12,134 nt of DNA from Rubritepida sp. (GTDB lineage: Bacteria; Pseudomonadota; Alphaproteobacteria; Acetobacterales; Acetobacteraceae): positions 1 through 12,134 of the forward strand of contig JAQGHZ010000141.1 of the NCBI GenBank assembly GCA_028291485.1. Direction: 5' to 3'. The notes under the pieces were generated by a model that was not told the origin of the DNA, did not search any database, and saw nothing but the letters and a program-made list of their open reading frames with translations. The position numbers were made by a program, and so were the translations under genes. Positions 1 to 5,870 of this stretch are shown here, in pieces. The stretch's first letter is position 1, and each line of letters starts with the position of its first letter.

Positions 1-521
1 CCGCGCAGCCCACGCAGACGGCGGCGCGCAACTGGATGCTGCGCCGGCTGCTGGTGGAATCCATCCGCCAGGATCCCGCCTATGCCAACGGCAACTACCG
101 AGAGCAGCCGCCCTCGCTGCGGCTGGCCGGCACCTTCTTCGCCACAGCGACCAATGGCGGCACCCTCGCCCTCCAGACCGCGGCGCCGACCCGCGCGGCG
201 GCCGACGCCCTGGTCGAAGCACGCCTCGGCGCCGGCGTCACGGCCGATGCGAACGACTTCGTCTACCAATGGGATTCCTCGCGCGACTACGACCCGTCGC
301 CGAGGCTGGGCGGCATCCGGGCCCGGGTGCTCGCCATCAACGCGGCCGACGACGAGCGCAATCCCCCGGAGACGGGCGTGATGCAGGCAGCGATGCAGCG
401 CGTGCCCCAGGGACGCCTGCTGCTGATTCCGGCCGGCGAGGCGACCAGCGGCCACGGCACCACGGGCAATGCGCTGCTCTGGCGCGAAGCGCTGCGCGAG
501 TTCCTGCGCAGGCCGGAATAA
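1..521 (+). CDS. MetX-like alpha/beta-fold hydrolase, C-terminal part
   Basis: The frame is open from the window edge (first full codon at 3) to TAA at 519-521, so only the C-terminal ~172 residues are visible. The sequence resembles the end of homoserine O-acetyltransferase-like alpha/beta hydrolases. The late motif INAADDERNPPETG should carry the catalytic Asp, and SGHGTTG near the C-terminus the catalytic His. The nucleophile Ser and any signal peptide lie upstream of the window. Many members of this subgroup are annotated simply as alpha/beta hydrolases, and true acyltransfer to homoserine cannot be decided from this fragment. The ATG at 36 is internal: the same frame continues upstream with plausible coding sequence. 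The fold assignment is firm; substrate unknown. Confidence 0.85.
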   Translation, partial: AQPTQTAARNWMLRRLLVESIRQDPAYANGNYREQPPSLRLAGTFFATATNGGTLALQTAAPTRAAADALVEARLGAGVTADANDFVYQWDSSRDYDPSPRLGGIRARVLAINAADDERNPPETGVMQAAMQRVPQGRLLLIPAGEATSGHGTTGNALLWREALREFLRRPE

Positions 522-617
522 CTTCCTCCCAAAAAACCAGCCCCGCCTGCAAACCTGCCGGAGTTGGAGCGGTTACTTGTCAGACGGTCGAGGAACCGCG
601 AGGAACAGGAACGCCGC

Positions 618-854
618 ATGGACACGCATATTGAGGCTTTCTCCCGCACTCTCTCCCCGCGGCGATGGATGGAGAGCTATGCCGCCCGGCTTGTCGAGCT
701 CTCTGCCGGCAGGATCGAGCCGCCGATCCCCGATGACGAGTTGCGCGCCTTCGCCCTGAACTGCGCCCGGGGCGGCTACCACGCCTTCCGGAACGACGAC
801 CCGGCCGAATGCGCCGAGGCGGAGTTCGTGGATTGGCGGATGAACTCGCTTTGA
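618..854 (+). CDS. Small hypothetical protein (78 aa)
   Basis: ATG at 618 is preceded by a purine-rich AGGAACAGGA about 8 bases upstream, which favours it over an in-frame TTG at 564. The 78-residue product is soluble, has no membrane segment or signal peptide, and contains several Trp/Tyr/Phe positions (RRWMESYAARLVEL, GGYHAFRNDD, FVDWRMNSL) that suggest a small folded domain. I do not recognise a family. Its TGA (852-854) directly abuts the stop codon of the convergent gene at 855, so the two 3' ends share no intergenic base. Gene reality is supported by the ribosome-binding site and non-low-complexity composition; function unknown. Confidence 0.6.
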   Translation: MDTHIEAFSRTLSPRRWMESYAARLVELSAGRIEPPIPDDELRAFALNCARGGYHAFRNDDPAECAEAEFVDWRMNSL

Positions 855-1070
855 TCAGCCGGCGAAGGCCGCCGGGACCAGCAGGAAGTCTGGATATTCG
901 GTGTCCGCCGGCAGGTAGAGCTGGTAGCGCCAACCCGGTGGGGTGAGTTCGTTGAGGACGGCCCTGGCGATGGCGCCCCGATCCGCCTCGTCGTCGAGCG
1001 AACGGCGTTCGATTTCAGACCGCAACATCGCCGTGATCTCACGCGACCGTTCCCAGAGATTCTGTTCCAT
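855..1070 (-). CDS. Small hypothetical protein (71 aa)
   Basis: A minus-strand ORF with ATG at 1070 preceded by a good GGAGG about 9 bases upstream. The frame stays open upstream to 1232, but that extension lacks such a site and looks non-coding, so I chose the 71-residue form. The protein begins MEQNLWERSREITAMLRSEI (amphipathic helix) and ends with a more beta-like, hydrophobic segment rich in Pro and Tyr (GWRYQLYLPADTEYPDFLLVPAA). No family recognised. It converges with the 78-aa gene, and the two stop codons together form the palindrome TGATCA. The two may be a conserved tail-to-tail pair, but that is only inference. Confidence 0.6.
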   Translation of the reverse strand: MEQNLWERSREITAMLRSEIERRSLDDEADRGAIARAVLNELTPPGWRYQLYLPADTEYPDFLLVPAAFAG

Positions 1071-1338
1071 GGACGGCAGCCTCCAATGACTGAACGGCGG
1101 TTGCGCGGGAAAGTTGTCGCCTGGTGCGGCGTTCACGCGGATATAGTCCTGAGCATGCTGGTGAACCCGGCCCTCGACGTCGCGCCGCGCGATCCTGGAT
1201 GGCGCGCCGATGGCAGTATCGCCGAGGCCCACCGCCGGGCGTGCTCACGGGCCTGCGCGTGCCGGCCCGCATCCGGCCCGGGCGTCCGCCGCCGGAGGGC
1301 ATGGTCGGCCCTGCCCTCGCTTCGCTGGAGCCCCGCCC
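1071..1338. other. Gene-free stretch upstream of glycosylase
   Basis: These 268 bases lie between the divergent 71-aa gene and the Tag-like gene. Several frames are open here because of GC richness, including one on the plus strand (1124-1342) whose TGA overlaps the glycosylase ATG by an ATGA. None shows a recognisable domain. Promoters for both neighbours should lie here, but I could not find a convincing -35/-10 pair. Confidence 0.4.
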
Positions 1339-2028
1339 ATGAGACGCTTCGCCACCATCTTCGCGCTGGCCGCCGGACGGAAGGGCGGCGAGGCCGCGCT
1401 GGAGGTGCTGCTCGCCGAGACCGCGCCGCGCAGCCCGGCCGAGATCGCCGCCACGCCGGACGACCGTCTCCTCGCCGAGATGACGTGGCGCATTTTCTGT
1501 GCCGGCTTCTCCTCCCAGGCGATCGAGGGCAAGTGGCCCGGCTTCGAGGCCGCCTTCGACCGCCGACCCGCGCGCCTGCGCCTTCATGAGCGATGCGCGC
1601 TTCGACGCGCTGACCAAGGCACCATCCGCAACGGCGCCAAGATCCGCTCCGTTCAGGTCAATGCGGCCTTCCTGGTGGACCTGGCGGAGAAGCACGGCAG
1701 CGCGGCGCGCTTCTTCGCCGACTGGCCGGACAGCGACCATGTCGGCCTTCTCGACCTCCTGAAGAAGCGCGCGAGCCATCTCGGCGGCGATTCCGCGGGG
1801 CGCTTCCTGCGCGTCATCGGCAAGCCCGCCTTCATCGCCAGGCCCGACGTGGTGGCCGCGCTGATCCGCGAGGGCGTGCTGGAGCGGCCGCCCGGCGGCA
1901 AGCGCGACCTTGCGGCGATCCAGGCGGCCTTCAACCGATGGGCGGCGGAATCGGGGCGCGACCTGACCTCGATCAGCCGCGTGCTGGCGATGAGCATCGG
2001 CGAGCAGGGGCATGGGGCACCGCATTGA
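1339..2028 (+). CDS. Tag-type DNA-3-methyladenine glycosylase I homologue with two compensating frameshifts
   Basis: The 229-aa product resembles the adenine glycosylase (3-methyladenine DNA glycosylase I) family, which removes alkylated adenines in base-excision repair. The family-like parts are residues 1-74 (through EGKWPGFEAAFD) and everything from about residue 95 (TIRNGAKIRSVQVNAAFL to TSISRVLAMSIG). Between them, codons 75-94 (1561-1620) read as an Arg-rich string, while the +2 frame of the same DNA encodes the expected family sequence (DPRACAFMSDARFDALTK). Thus a one-base gain near 1561 and a one-base loss near 1619 cancel, leaving an open frame with a scrambled 20-residue patch. The canonical N-terminal Cys and C-terminal HxxxC zinc ligands of E. 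coli Tag are not apparent, so this is a divergent subfamily. ATG at 1339 follows GGAG by 8 bases. Activity is doubtful unless the shifts are sequencing errors. Confidence 0.75.
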   Translation: MRRFATIFALAAGRKGGEAALEVLLAETAPRSPAEIAATPDDRLLAEMTWRIFCAGFSSQAIEGKWPGFEAAFDRRPARLRLHERCALRRADQGTIRNGAKIRSVQVNAAFLVDLAEKHGSAARFFADWPDSDHVGLLDLLKKRASHLGGDSAGRFLRVIGKPAFIARPDVVAALIREGVLERPPGGKRDLAAIQAAFNRWAAESGRDLTSISRVLAMSIGEQGHGAPH

Positions 2029-2250
2029 GAGCCGTCACGGTCAGGTGCGAGCCACCTATGCCCGCGATCCTCCGATCGAGGAGATGGAGGCCTGGGCGAG
2101 GTGGTGCGCCGGGCCTGCCCGCATGGGCTCCTCGGGACGGGCCACGATTCGGTGCGGCCGGCCACATCGGCTTCGTCTTCGCTGCGCGCCGTGGAGAGGA
2201 GCATGGGGGACGTCCCATCCGGCGCATCGTGTGCCGGCGTCACTTGGTGT
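2029..2250. other. Gene-free stretch, no identifiable content
   Basis: This is the first part of a 387-base interval between the glycosylase and the cold-shock gene. Overlapping open frames exist on both strands, but their products are Arg/Pro/Gly-rich with no family match I recognise. It may hold the decayed end of another gene; nothing supports a specific call. Confidence 0.35.
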
Positions 2251-2282
2251 TTGACACGCGTCCCTGGATCTGCGCCTTTGAT
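2251..2282 (+). promoter_or_regulatory. Candidate promoter for cold-shock gene
   Basis: A perfect TTGACA hexamer lies at 2251-2256. The downstream -10 region is poor: GCCTTT at a 17-base spacing, or TTTGAT (2277-2282) at 20 bases. If this is the promoter, the cold-shock mRNA would have a leader of roughly 130 bases, which fits the long regulatory 5' leaders known for cspA-type genes. A TATGAT at 2394-2399 is too close to the start codon to keep the ribosome-binding site in the transcript. Confidence 0.25.
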
Positions 2283-2415
2283 CACGCCTTCGTCTAGCCG
2301 TTCCGATCCCAGAAGCTCTCCCAAAAGACCAGCTGGATAAGTCCCATTAGTCCGGCTCGAGTTGGCGGTTTGCGTCGGGAATTTCCGCACGCATATGATA
2401 CAGGAGACTAAGCGG

Positions 2416-2619
2416 ATGGCTTCAGGCACCGTTAAGTGGTTCAATTCGTCCAAGGGCTTCGGCTTCATTTCGCCGACGGGCGGCGGCTCCGATGTGTTCG
2501 TTCACATCACGGCCGTTCAGGCTGCCGGCCTTCAGGGCCTCAATGACGGCCAGCAGATTTCATTCGACCTGACGGAAGAGCGCGGCAAAACCTCCGCGGT
2601 GAACCTCAAGGCCGGCTGA
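2416..2619 (+). CDS. CspA-family cold-shock protein
   Basis: A 67-residue single cold-shock domain, the full usual length for the family. It shows the N-terminal GTVKWFN, the RNP1 motif KGFGFI (residues 13-18) and the RNP2 core VFVH (27-30), the aromatic surface that binds single-stranded RNA/DNA. Such proteins act as RNA chaperones in the cytoplasm, melting secondary structure during cold shock or growth transitions. ATG at 2416 has AGGAG 9 bases upstream; the frame is open to 2362 but the upstream part lacks family similarity. The gene is monocistronic, bounded by a strong terminator at 2648-2680. Which csp paralogue it is (cspA, cspC, cspE) cannot be told, and not every family member is cold-induced. 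Confidence 0.97.
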   Translation: MASGTVKWFNSSKGFGFISPTGGGSDVFVHITAVQAAGLQGLNDGQQISFDLTEERGKTSAVNLKAG

Positions 2620-2622
2620 ATT

Positions 2623-2637
2623 CCTCGAATTTCGAGG
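2623..2637 (+). repeat. Small inverted repeat after csp stop codon
   Basis: CCTCGAA and TTCGAGG face each other around a single T, three bases after the TGA of the cold-shock gene. As RNA this would form a short stem with a tight AU-rich loop just before the main terminator. It may stabilise the 3' end, but that is inference. Confidence 0.45.
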
Positions 2638-2647
2638 TTTGCATTTG

Positions 2648-2680
2648 AAAAGGGCGGCTCCTCTGGGGCCGCCCTTTTTT
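2648..2680 (+). terminator. Rho-independent terminator of cold-shock gene
   Basis: An 11-bp perfect stem, AAAAGGGCGGC (2648-2658) with GCCGCCCTTTT (2668-2678), around a 9-base loop, continuing into a T run to 2680. This is a textbook intrinsic terminator for the plus-strand csp transcript. The A run on the left arm could also let it work weakly on the minus strand. Confidence 0.9.
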
Positions 2681-2884
2681 GTGCCGCCACCCGGGGCCGC
2701 ATAGGCTGGCGCCTTCATGCCCCGATGCGGGCGACGCTGACGCGACGGTTGCCTTCGTCGCCCCGCAATGTCACCGACGCTTCATAGGCGCGAGGATAGT
2801 TCCTCGGCCGCGCGCCCCTCCTTGTGGACACCGGGAAGGCAGCCGGACCGAGCAGCGCCACCACCAAGTCGAGGTTGAGCCCGC
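2681..2884. other. Gene-free stretch with one decapeptide-like repeat copy
   Basis: 204 bases between the csp terminator and the 3' end of the minus-strand membrane protein. No gene is recognised. It contains the first copy (2775-2804) of a segment that reappears in diverged form at 3675-3704. Confidence 0.4.
2775..2804 (+). repeat. Coding-like repeat, copy A
   Basis: In plus-strand frame it reads RRFIGARIVP. Copy B at 3675-3704 reads RRIIGARIVP. The two match at 21 of 30 bases; seven of nine mismatches are at third codon positions, one more (CGA/AGA) is a silent Arg change, and only TTC/ATC alters the residue. Read on the minus strand the same DNA shares GTILAPM. The pattern looks like two old copies of a coding segment, though a short chance match cannot be excluded. 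Confidence 0.35.
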
Positions 2885-3181
2885 TCATTTGCGGCGCATC
2901 CGGGTGCAGAACACCCAGAGCAGCAGCGCCAGGATTACCGGCGGGTAGAGCGCGAAGCCGAAGGGCGGCAGCAGCATCAGCAGCGGCAGTGCATCGGCAT
3001 CCGGCGGCAGCTGCGAGGCGGCCCAGCCGGCCAGCGCGAAACCGGCAAGCATCACCAGCACCGGGGCCAGCAGCGCCGCCGCCCAGCGCGGCAGCCGCTG
3101 CGGCCGCAGCGCATAGAGCGCGGCTGAGAGCGCCATCACGCCCAAGGCGACCAGTGCCAGTGCCAGTGCCAGGACCAGCAT
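2885..3181 (-). CDS. Small membrane protein of unknown function (98 aa)
   Basis: The minus-strand product is very hydrophobic, with about three membrane-spanning segments: near residues 2-25 (Leu/Ala/Val-rich), 33-56 (AAALLAPVLVMLAGFALAGW) and 67-93 (LLMLLPPFGFALYPPVILAL), ending in a positively charged tail RMRRK. I do not recognise a family. ATG at 3181 overlaps the TGA of the upstream SDR-fragment frame (TGATG), and a GTG at 3184 is an alternative start; GGGAG lies about 9 bases before the ATG. Translation is therefore probably coupled to the upstream frame. It may have been the downstream partner of a gene whose 5' part has been replaced by the SDR fragment. Confidence 0.6.
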   Translation of the reverse strand: MLVLALALALVALGVMALSAALYALRPQRLPRWAAALLAPVLVMLAGFALAGWAASQLPPDADALPLLMLLPPFGFALYPPVILALLLWVFCTRMRRK

Positions 3182-3489
3182 CACGCCCGGCTCCCGACGG
3201 TGAGCTCCGCCGCGATCAGCGCCAGCGCGATGCCGAGCACATGGCGCTGCGCGGCAAGCCAGACGGGGCGCGTTGCCAGCGTCTCCGCCAGCACGCGATC
3301 GGTCTCGCCGGGCCGGGCGAGGTCGGCCGCGATGGCATGGGTGTTGCCGCCCAGTTCCTTCAGCGCCGCGGCGTTCTTCTCGGTGTCGCGGCCGGTGACG
3401 ACCACGCGCGCGCCGCAGGCCCCAAGGCCCTTGGCGAGCCCAGGCCCGATGGCGCCGATGACGAGCGCGACGCGCCCGAGATCAAACAT
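3181..3489 (-). pseudogene. Truncated short-chain dehydrogenase/reductase, fused to foreign C-terminus
   Basis: The 102-aa frame starts (ATG at 3489, GGGAGA about 7 bases upstream) as a classical SDR: first beta strand and glycine-rich turn (VALVIGAIGPGLAKGL), then ARVVVTGRD typical of NADP-binding members, then ADLARPGETDRVLAETLA to about residue 72. SDRs are normally ~250 aa; the NNAG motif and the catalytic Ser and YxxxK are all missing. After residue ~72 the sequence changes to an unrelated hydrophobic stretch (WLAAQRHVLGIALALIAAEL) that ends overlapping the membrane-protein start. This looks like a deletion joining an SDR 5' end to the 3' end of another gene. It cannot be a working dehydrogenase; a new small membrane protein is conceivable but unlikely. 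Confidence 0.7.
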
Positions 3490-3662
3490 CCGCGTTTCTC
3501 CCTTTTTGATCAGGTCGCTGCTTTGCCCTCGTCCATCATTCCCACGAAACGGTGGAAGAGATAGTGGCTGTCGCTCGGGCCGGGGCGGCCTCGGGGTGGT
3601 ACCGACGGAGAAAGGCGGGGCAGAGCCAACCTGAGCTTGCCCGACCGCTGAAACGCGCAGGA

Positions 3663-3779
3663 ATGCGACGCGTTAGACGCATCATCGGAGCAAGAATCGT
3701 GCCCCCCAGGCGAAAGCTCATCGATACCGGTATCGGCAAGCGCTTCATGCGTCGGGACGAGGAGGGGAAGACAAAGCGC
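3663..3779 (+). pseudogene. Relic of a small conserved gene (KLIDTG...RRD motif)
   Basis: In-frame with the following lipoprotein-like ORF, the DNA encodes RRKLIDTGIGKRFMRRDEEG (3708-3767). From memory this resembles the N-terminal part of a small proteobacterial protein of unknown function that typically reads KLIDTGTDKRYVRRD followed by a Gly-Phe-Lys-rich segment and a ~50-residue body. Here the similarity stops after the RRDEEG and the frame runs into the next gene's ribosome-binding region. It appears to be a truncated remnant, or an unusual N-terminal extension of the following gene. The family assignment is from recall and unverified. Confidence 0.4.
3675..3704 (+). repeat. Coding-like repeat, copy B
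   Basis: Second copy of the segment described at 2775-2804, exactly 900 bases away in direct orientation and in the same plus-strand frame, reading RRIIGARIVP. It sits just upstream of the KLIDTG relic. The two copies bracket the minus-strand SDR/membrane pair. Confidence 0.35.
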
Positions 3780-4376
3780 ATGGCGGCGAGAGATTCGGGC
3801 TGGAAATGCCTTCGCAGCGGGGGCCTCGCACTCGCCTTCATCACGGTCTGCCCGGCCTGCACGCCATTCATGTCTGAACGATACGGTTCGGCGAGCCTGC
3901 CGCCCGACGGGGTGATCGGCGCGGGCGACCCTCTCCGATCGTCCGTCATCCTCGTTGCCTCTGCTTTCGCATCGCCGGGTCTTCTATCGGCGCCCGCTGC
4001 AGCCCGGGCCATCGCGAAGATGGAGTTCCTCGCCAGCAACCTGCCGCAGAACCCCACGCTCCGTTCCTCGCCGCCGACCCTAGGGCCGGTCCTCGATATC
4101 GCCCGACAGGAATGGCGCAGCGCCCTCGGCGTCGCCCCCGGCGCACCGGCGCAATCCGTGATCAATGGCCTCTATGCCGCGGGGAACGCCCTCGACGCCG
4201 GTCAAAACGAGGCCGCCTTGGCAGCCCTCTCGCGGGTGCCTTTCCAGCGAGGCGGCCCGGCGACCCTGGCGCTGCTCGCGGCGCTGCCTCCCCTGCCACG
4301 TACGGCTGCCGCCGCCGCAATGGCACAGCAAACCCTGTGGGGCCCGGGTCGGTCAGGCGGCCGGCGCCGGTTCTGA
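3780..4376 (+). CDS. Probable exported lipoprotein-like protein of unknown function (198 aa)
   Basis: ATG at 3780 gives a product with a Lys/Arg-containing N-terminus, a hydrophobic stretch (GGLALAFITVCPA) and a Cys followed by Thr-Pro, resembling a lipoprotein signal with an imperfect lipobox (CPAC). An earlier in-frame ATG at 3747 is possible; GGAGG at 3761-3765 lies between them, 14 bases before the chosen start. The mature part is rich in Ala and helices, with segments PAAARAIAKMEFLASNLP, EWRSALGVAPGAPAQSVING and YAAGNALDAGQNEAALAALS. It resembles, from recall, uncharacterised periplasmic proteins of Acetobacteraceae. The C-terminus (GPGRSGGRRRF) is basic and may be a degraded tail. Function unknown; location in the cell envelope is inferred. 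Confidence 0.6.
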   Translation: MAARDSGWKCLRSGGLALAFITVCPACTPFMSERYGSASLPPDGVIGAGDPLRSSVILVASAFASPGLLSAPAAARAIAKMEFLASNLPQNPTLRSSPPTLGPVLDIARQEWRSALGVAPGAPAQSVINGLYAAGNALDAGQNEAALAALSRVPFQRGGPATLALLAALPPLPRTAAAAAMAQQTLWGPGRSGGRRRF

Positions 4377-4586
4377 AGGGCGTGTCCGAAATGCGCTCAA
4401 CCGTATCGGTGTCCGTGACGCTCCGGGCTGCAGGTCCAACGCAGCACCTCGCCCATGCTTCCGTCATGGCCGGCGCTCCTCGACTCCGGGCCGCAGAAGT
4501 CCGCGGCAAGCCAGGCACACGTTGTGGGGAATGGTGTGGGAAGCGGCCCGCCATTCCCATCTAAGCCCTTGAAATTATTTAGAAAA
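4377..4586. other. Gene-free stretch adjoining tRNA 3' end
   Basis: About 210 bases with no recognised gene. The last ~25 bases next to the tRNA 3' end (4562-4586) are strikingly AT-rich (GAAATTATTTAGAAAA) compared with the rest of the window. On the minus strand this reads as T-rich sequence directly after the tRNA CCA, which could terminate the tRNA transcript. tRNA 3' ends are also common integrase targets, but no integrase or second att copy is visible. Confidence 0.4.
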
Positions 4587-4679
4587 TGGCGGAGGGGATG
4601 GGATTCGAACCCACGATAGGACTTGACATCCTATAACGGTTTAGCAAACCGCCGCCTTCGGCCACTCGGCCACCCCTCC
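4587..4679 (-). tRNA. tRNA-Ser (anticodon GCU)
   Basis: The minus strand folds as a 93-base class II tRNA. The acceptor stem GGAGGGG (4679-4673) pairs with CCCCTCC (4597-4591), followed by discriminator G and an encoded CCA (4589-4587). The anticodon loop TTGCTAA gives GCU, reading AGC/AGU serine codons. A long variable arm is present (ATAGGA, 7-base loop, TCCTAT), as expected for Ser. The T-arm carries GGGTTCGAATCCC. It stands alone, with no other tRNA nearby. Confidence 0.97.
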
Positions 4680-4724
4680 GCAGGGCTTGAAGTTCACACG
4701 ACGTATGCGAGGCGGTTGATACAG

Positions 4725-4751
4725 GGCTGGTCCGGCGCCGTCAAACCAGCC
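4725..4751. repeat. Inverted repeat downstream of GST gene
   Basis: GGCTGGT (4725-4731) and ACCAGCC (4745-4751) form a 7-bp stem with a 13-base loop, just beyond the 3' end of the minus-strand GST gene. No T run follows on that strand, so it is at best a weak terminator or a transcript-stabilising hairpin. Confidence 0.35.
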
Positions 4752-4761
4752 GTCCGAGTCC

Positions 4762-5394
4762 TCAGCTCAGCGCCACCTCAAAGCCCTTCGCCGTCGCCGG
4801 CCGCGCCATCATGCGGGCGTACCAGGCGCCCACATGCGGCAGCTCGTCGAAGGACACCTGGTGCCGCTCGTGCCGCCAGGCCCAGCCGAGGATGGCGAAG
4901 TCGGCGATGCTGGGCTCGCCCTCGGTCGCCACGAAGTCGCGGCCGGCCAGGCGGCGATCCAGCACGCCGTAGAGCCGCTTCGTCTCCTTGTGGTAGCGGT
5001 TGAAGCCGTAGTCGCGCGCCGGCCCCTCGGGCTGCATCAGGAAGTGGTGCACCTGGCCCGGCATGGGGCCGAAGCCGCCCATCTGCCACATCAGCCACTC
5101 CATCACCGGGATCCGCGCGCGCAGGTCCTGGGGCATGAACTTCCCGGTCTTCTCGGCGAGGTAGTAGAGGATTGCCCCGCTCTCGAAGACGGTGATCGTC
5201 TTCCCCCCCGGACCGTCCGGATCCTTGATCGCCGGGATCCGGTTGTTGGGCGAGAATTCGAGGAAGCTCGGCTCGAACTGCTCGTCCTTGCCGATGTTCA
5301 CCGTCTTTACCGTGTAGGGCAGCCCCATCTCCTCCAGCGCCACGCTGATCTTGCGGCCGTTGGGCGTGTTCCAGCTGTGCAACTCGATCGTCAT
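4762..5394 (-). CDS. Glutathione S-transferase, YfcG/Ure2p-like
   Basis: A 210-residue two-domain GST. The N-terminal thioredoxin-like domain starts with the NTPNGRKISVALEEMGLPY motif (Thr10, Asn12), which in E. coli YfcG supplies the active-site residues in place of Tyr/Ser/Cys. SPNNRIPAI (49-56) and FESGAILYYLAE (70-81) form the glutathione-binding site. The helical C-terminal domain includes WLMWQMGGFGPMPGQVHHF, strongly YfcG-like, and the N-capping box-like SIADFAI. YfcG-type enzymes act as glutathione-dependent disulfide reductases/peroxidases in the cytoplasm rather than classic detoxifying transferases. Full length; ATG at 5394 with a modest AAGG about 6 bases upstream. It appears to be a single-gene transcript between the tRNA and a divergent TM2 gene. 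Exact substrate unknown. Confidence 0.92.
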   Translation of the reverse strand: MTIELHSWNTPNGRKISVALEEMGLPYTVKTVNIGKDEQFEPSFLEFSPNNRIPAIKDPDGPGGKTITVFESGAILYYLAEKTGKFMPQDLRARIPVMEWLMWQMGGFGPMPGQVHHFLMQPEGPARDYGFNRYHKETKRLYGVLDRRLAGRDFVATEGEPSIADFAILGWAWRHERHQVSFDELPHVGAWYARMMARPATAKGFEVALS

Positions 5395-5478
5395 GACGTG
5401 CCTTTTCGTGGACGGGTGTTTGCATCACCTTATGGCCGGAACGCGCCCGCGGAAAACCCGGGCCCATAGGATACTCAG

Positions 5479-5793
5479 ATGCAGACGCCCACCCGCCCCT
5501 CCGACGACATGGTCGCCCGCATGCGCTACGACGCGGCCAGCCGCTCCGTCGTCGCGGCCTATCTGATCTGGTTCTTCCTGGGCTATGGCGGCCTGCACCG
5601 GATGTATCTGGGCCGCTGGATCTCGGCCCTGATCATGCTGGCGCTCTTCAGCGTTTCGATGCTGCTGACCATCGTCTTCATCGGCTATGTCGGCCTCGGC
5701 GTCATCGGCATCTGGTGGCTGCTGGACGCGCTGCTCATCCCCGGCATGGCGCAGCGCTACAATGATCGGTTGATCGACCGCATCGCGCGTTGA
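5479..5793 (+). CDS. TM2-domain membrane protein (104 aa)
   Basis: The product has a hydrophilic N-terminus of ~25 residues and then two membrane hairpin segments. The first, YLIWFFLGYGGLHRMYLGRW, carries the TM2 signature (Phe-Leu-Gly...Gly-Gly-His-Arg-Tyr-Leu-Gly). The second region runs from ALIMLALFSVSMLLTIVFIG through GVIGIWWLLDALLIPGM, where Trp-Trp-Leu-x-Asp is typical for the family. TM2 proteins are small inner-membrane proteins of largely unknown role. ATG at 5479 follows an AGG 8 bases upstream, and the gene diverges from the GST gene with 84 bases between. The acidic small gene follows 77 bases downstream on the same strand and may be cotranscribed. Confidence 0.88.
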   Translation: MQTPTRPSDDMVARMRYDAASRSVVAAYLIWFFLGYGGLHRMYLGRWISALIMLALFSVSMLLTIVFIGYVGLGVIGIWWLLDALLIPGMAQRYNDRLIDRIAR

Positions 5794-5870
5794 ACTGTCA
5801 TGGGCCGGCGATGATTCCGTCGCCGGTCAGGGCGTCTGATGGATGCCGTAAAGAGCCGGAGGGCCAGAAC

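Noticed and set aside
1124..1342. 72-aa plus ORF whose stop overlaps the glycosylase start by ATGA
   Set aside because: The overlap geometry looks operon-like and the last ~30 codons are plausible, but no domain, no ribosome-binding site and a low-complexity Arg-rich N-terminus leave it unsupported.
1039..2025. 328-aa minus-strand ORF opposite the glycosylase
   Set aside because: It is Arg/Gly/Ala-rich without domain similarity and mirrors the plus-strand gene, which has recognisable family sequence.
2029..2297. Open frames with a GAAGHIGFVFAARRGEE segment, hinting at an alpha/beta hydrolase tail
   Set aside because: The resemblance is limited to a few residues and the surrounding sequence does not fit the fold.
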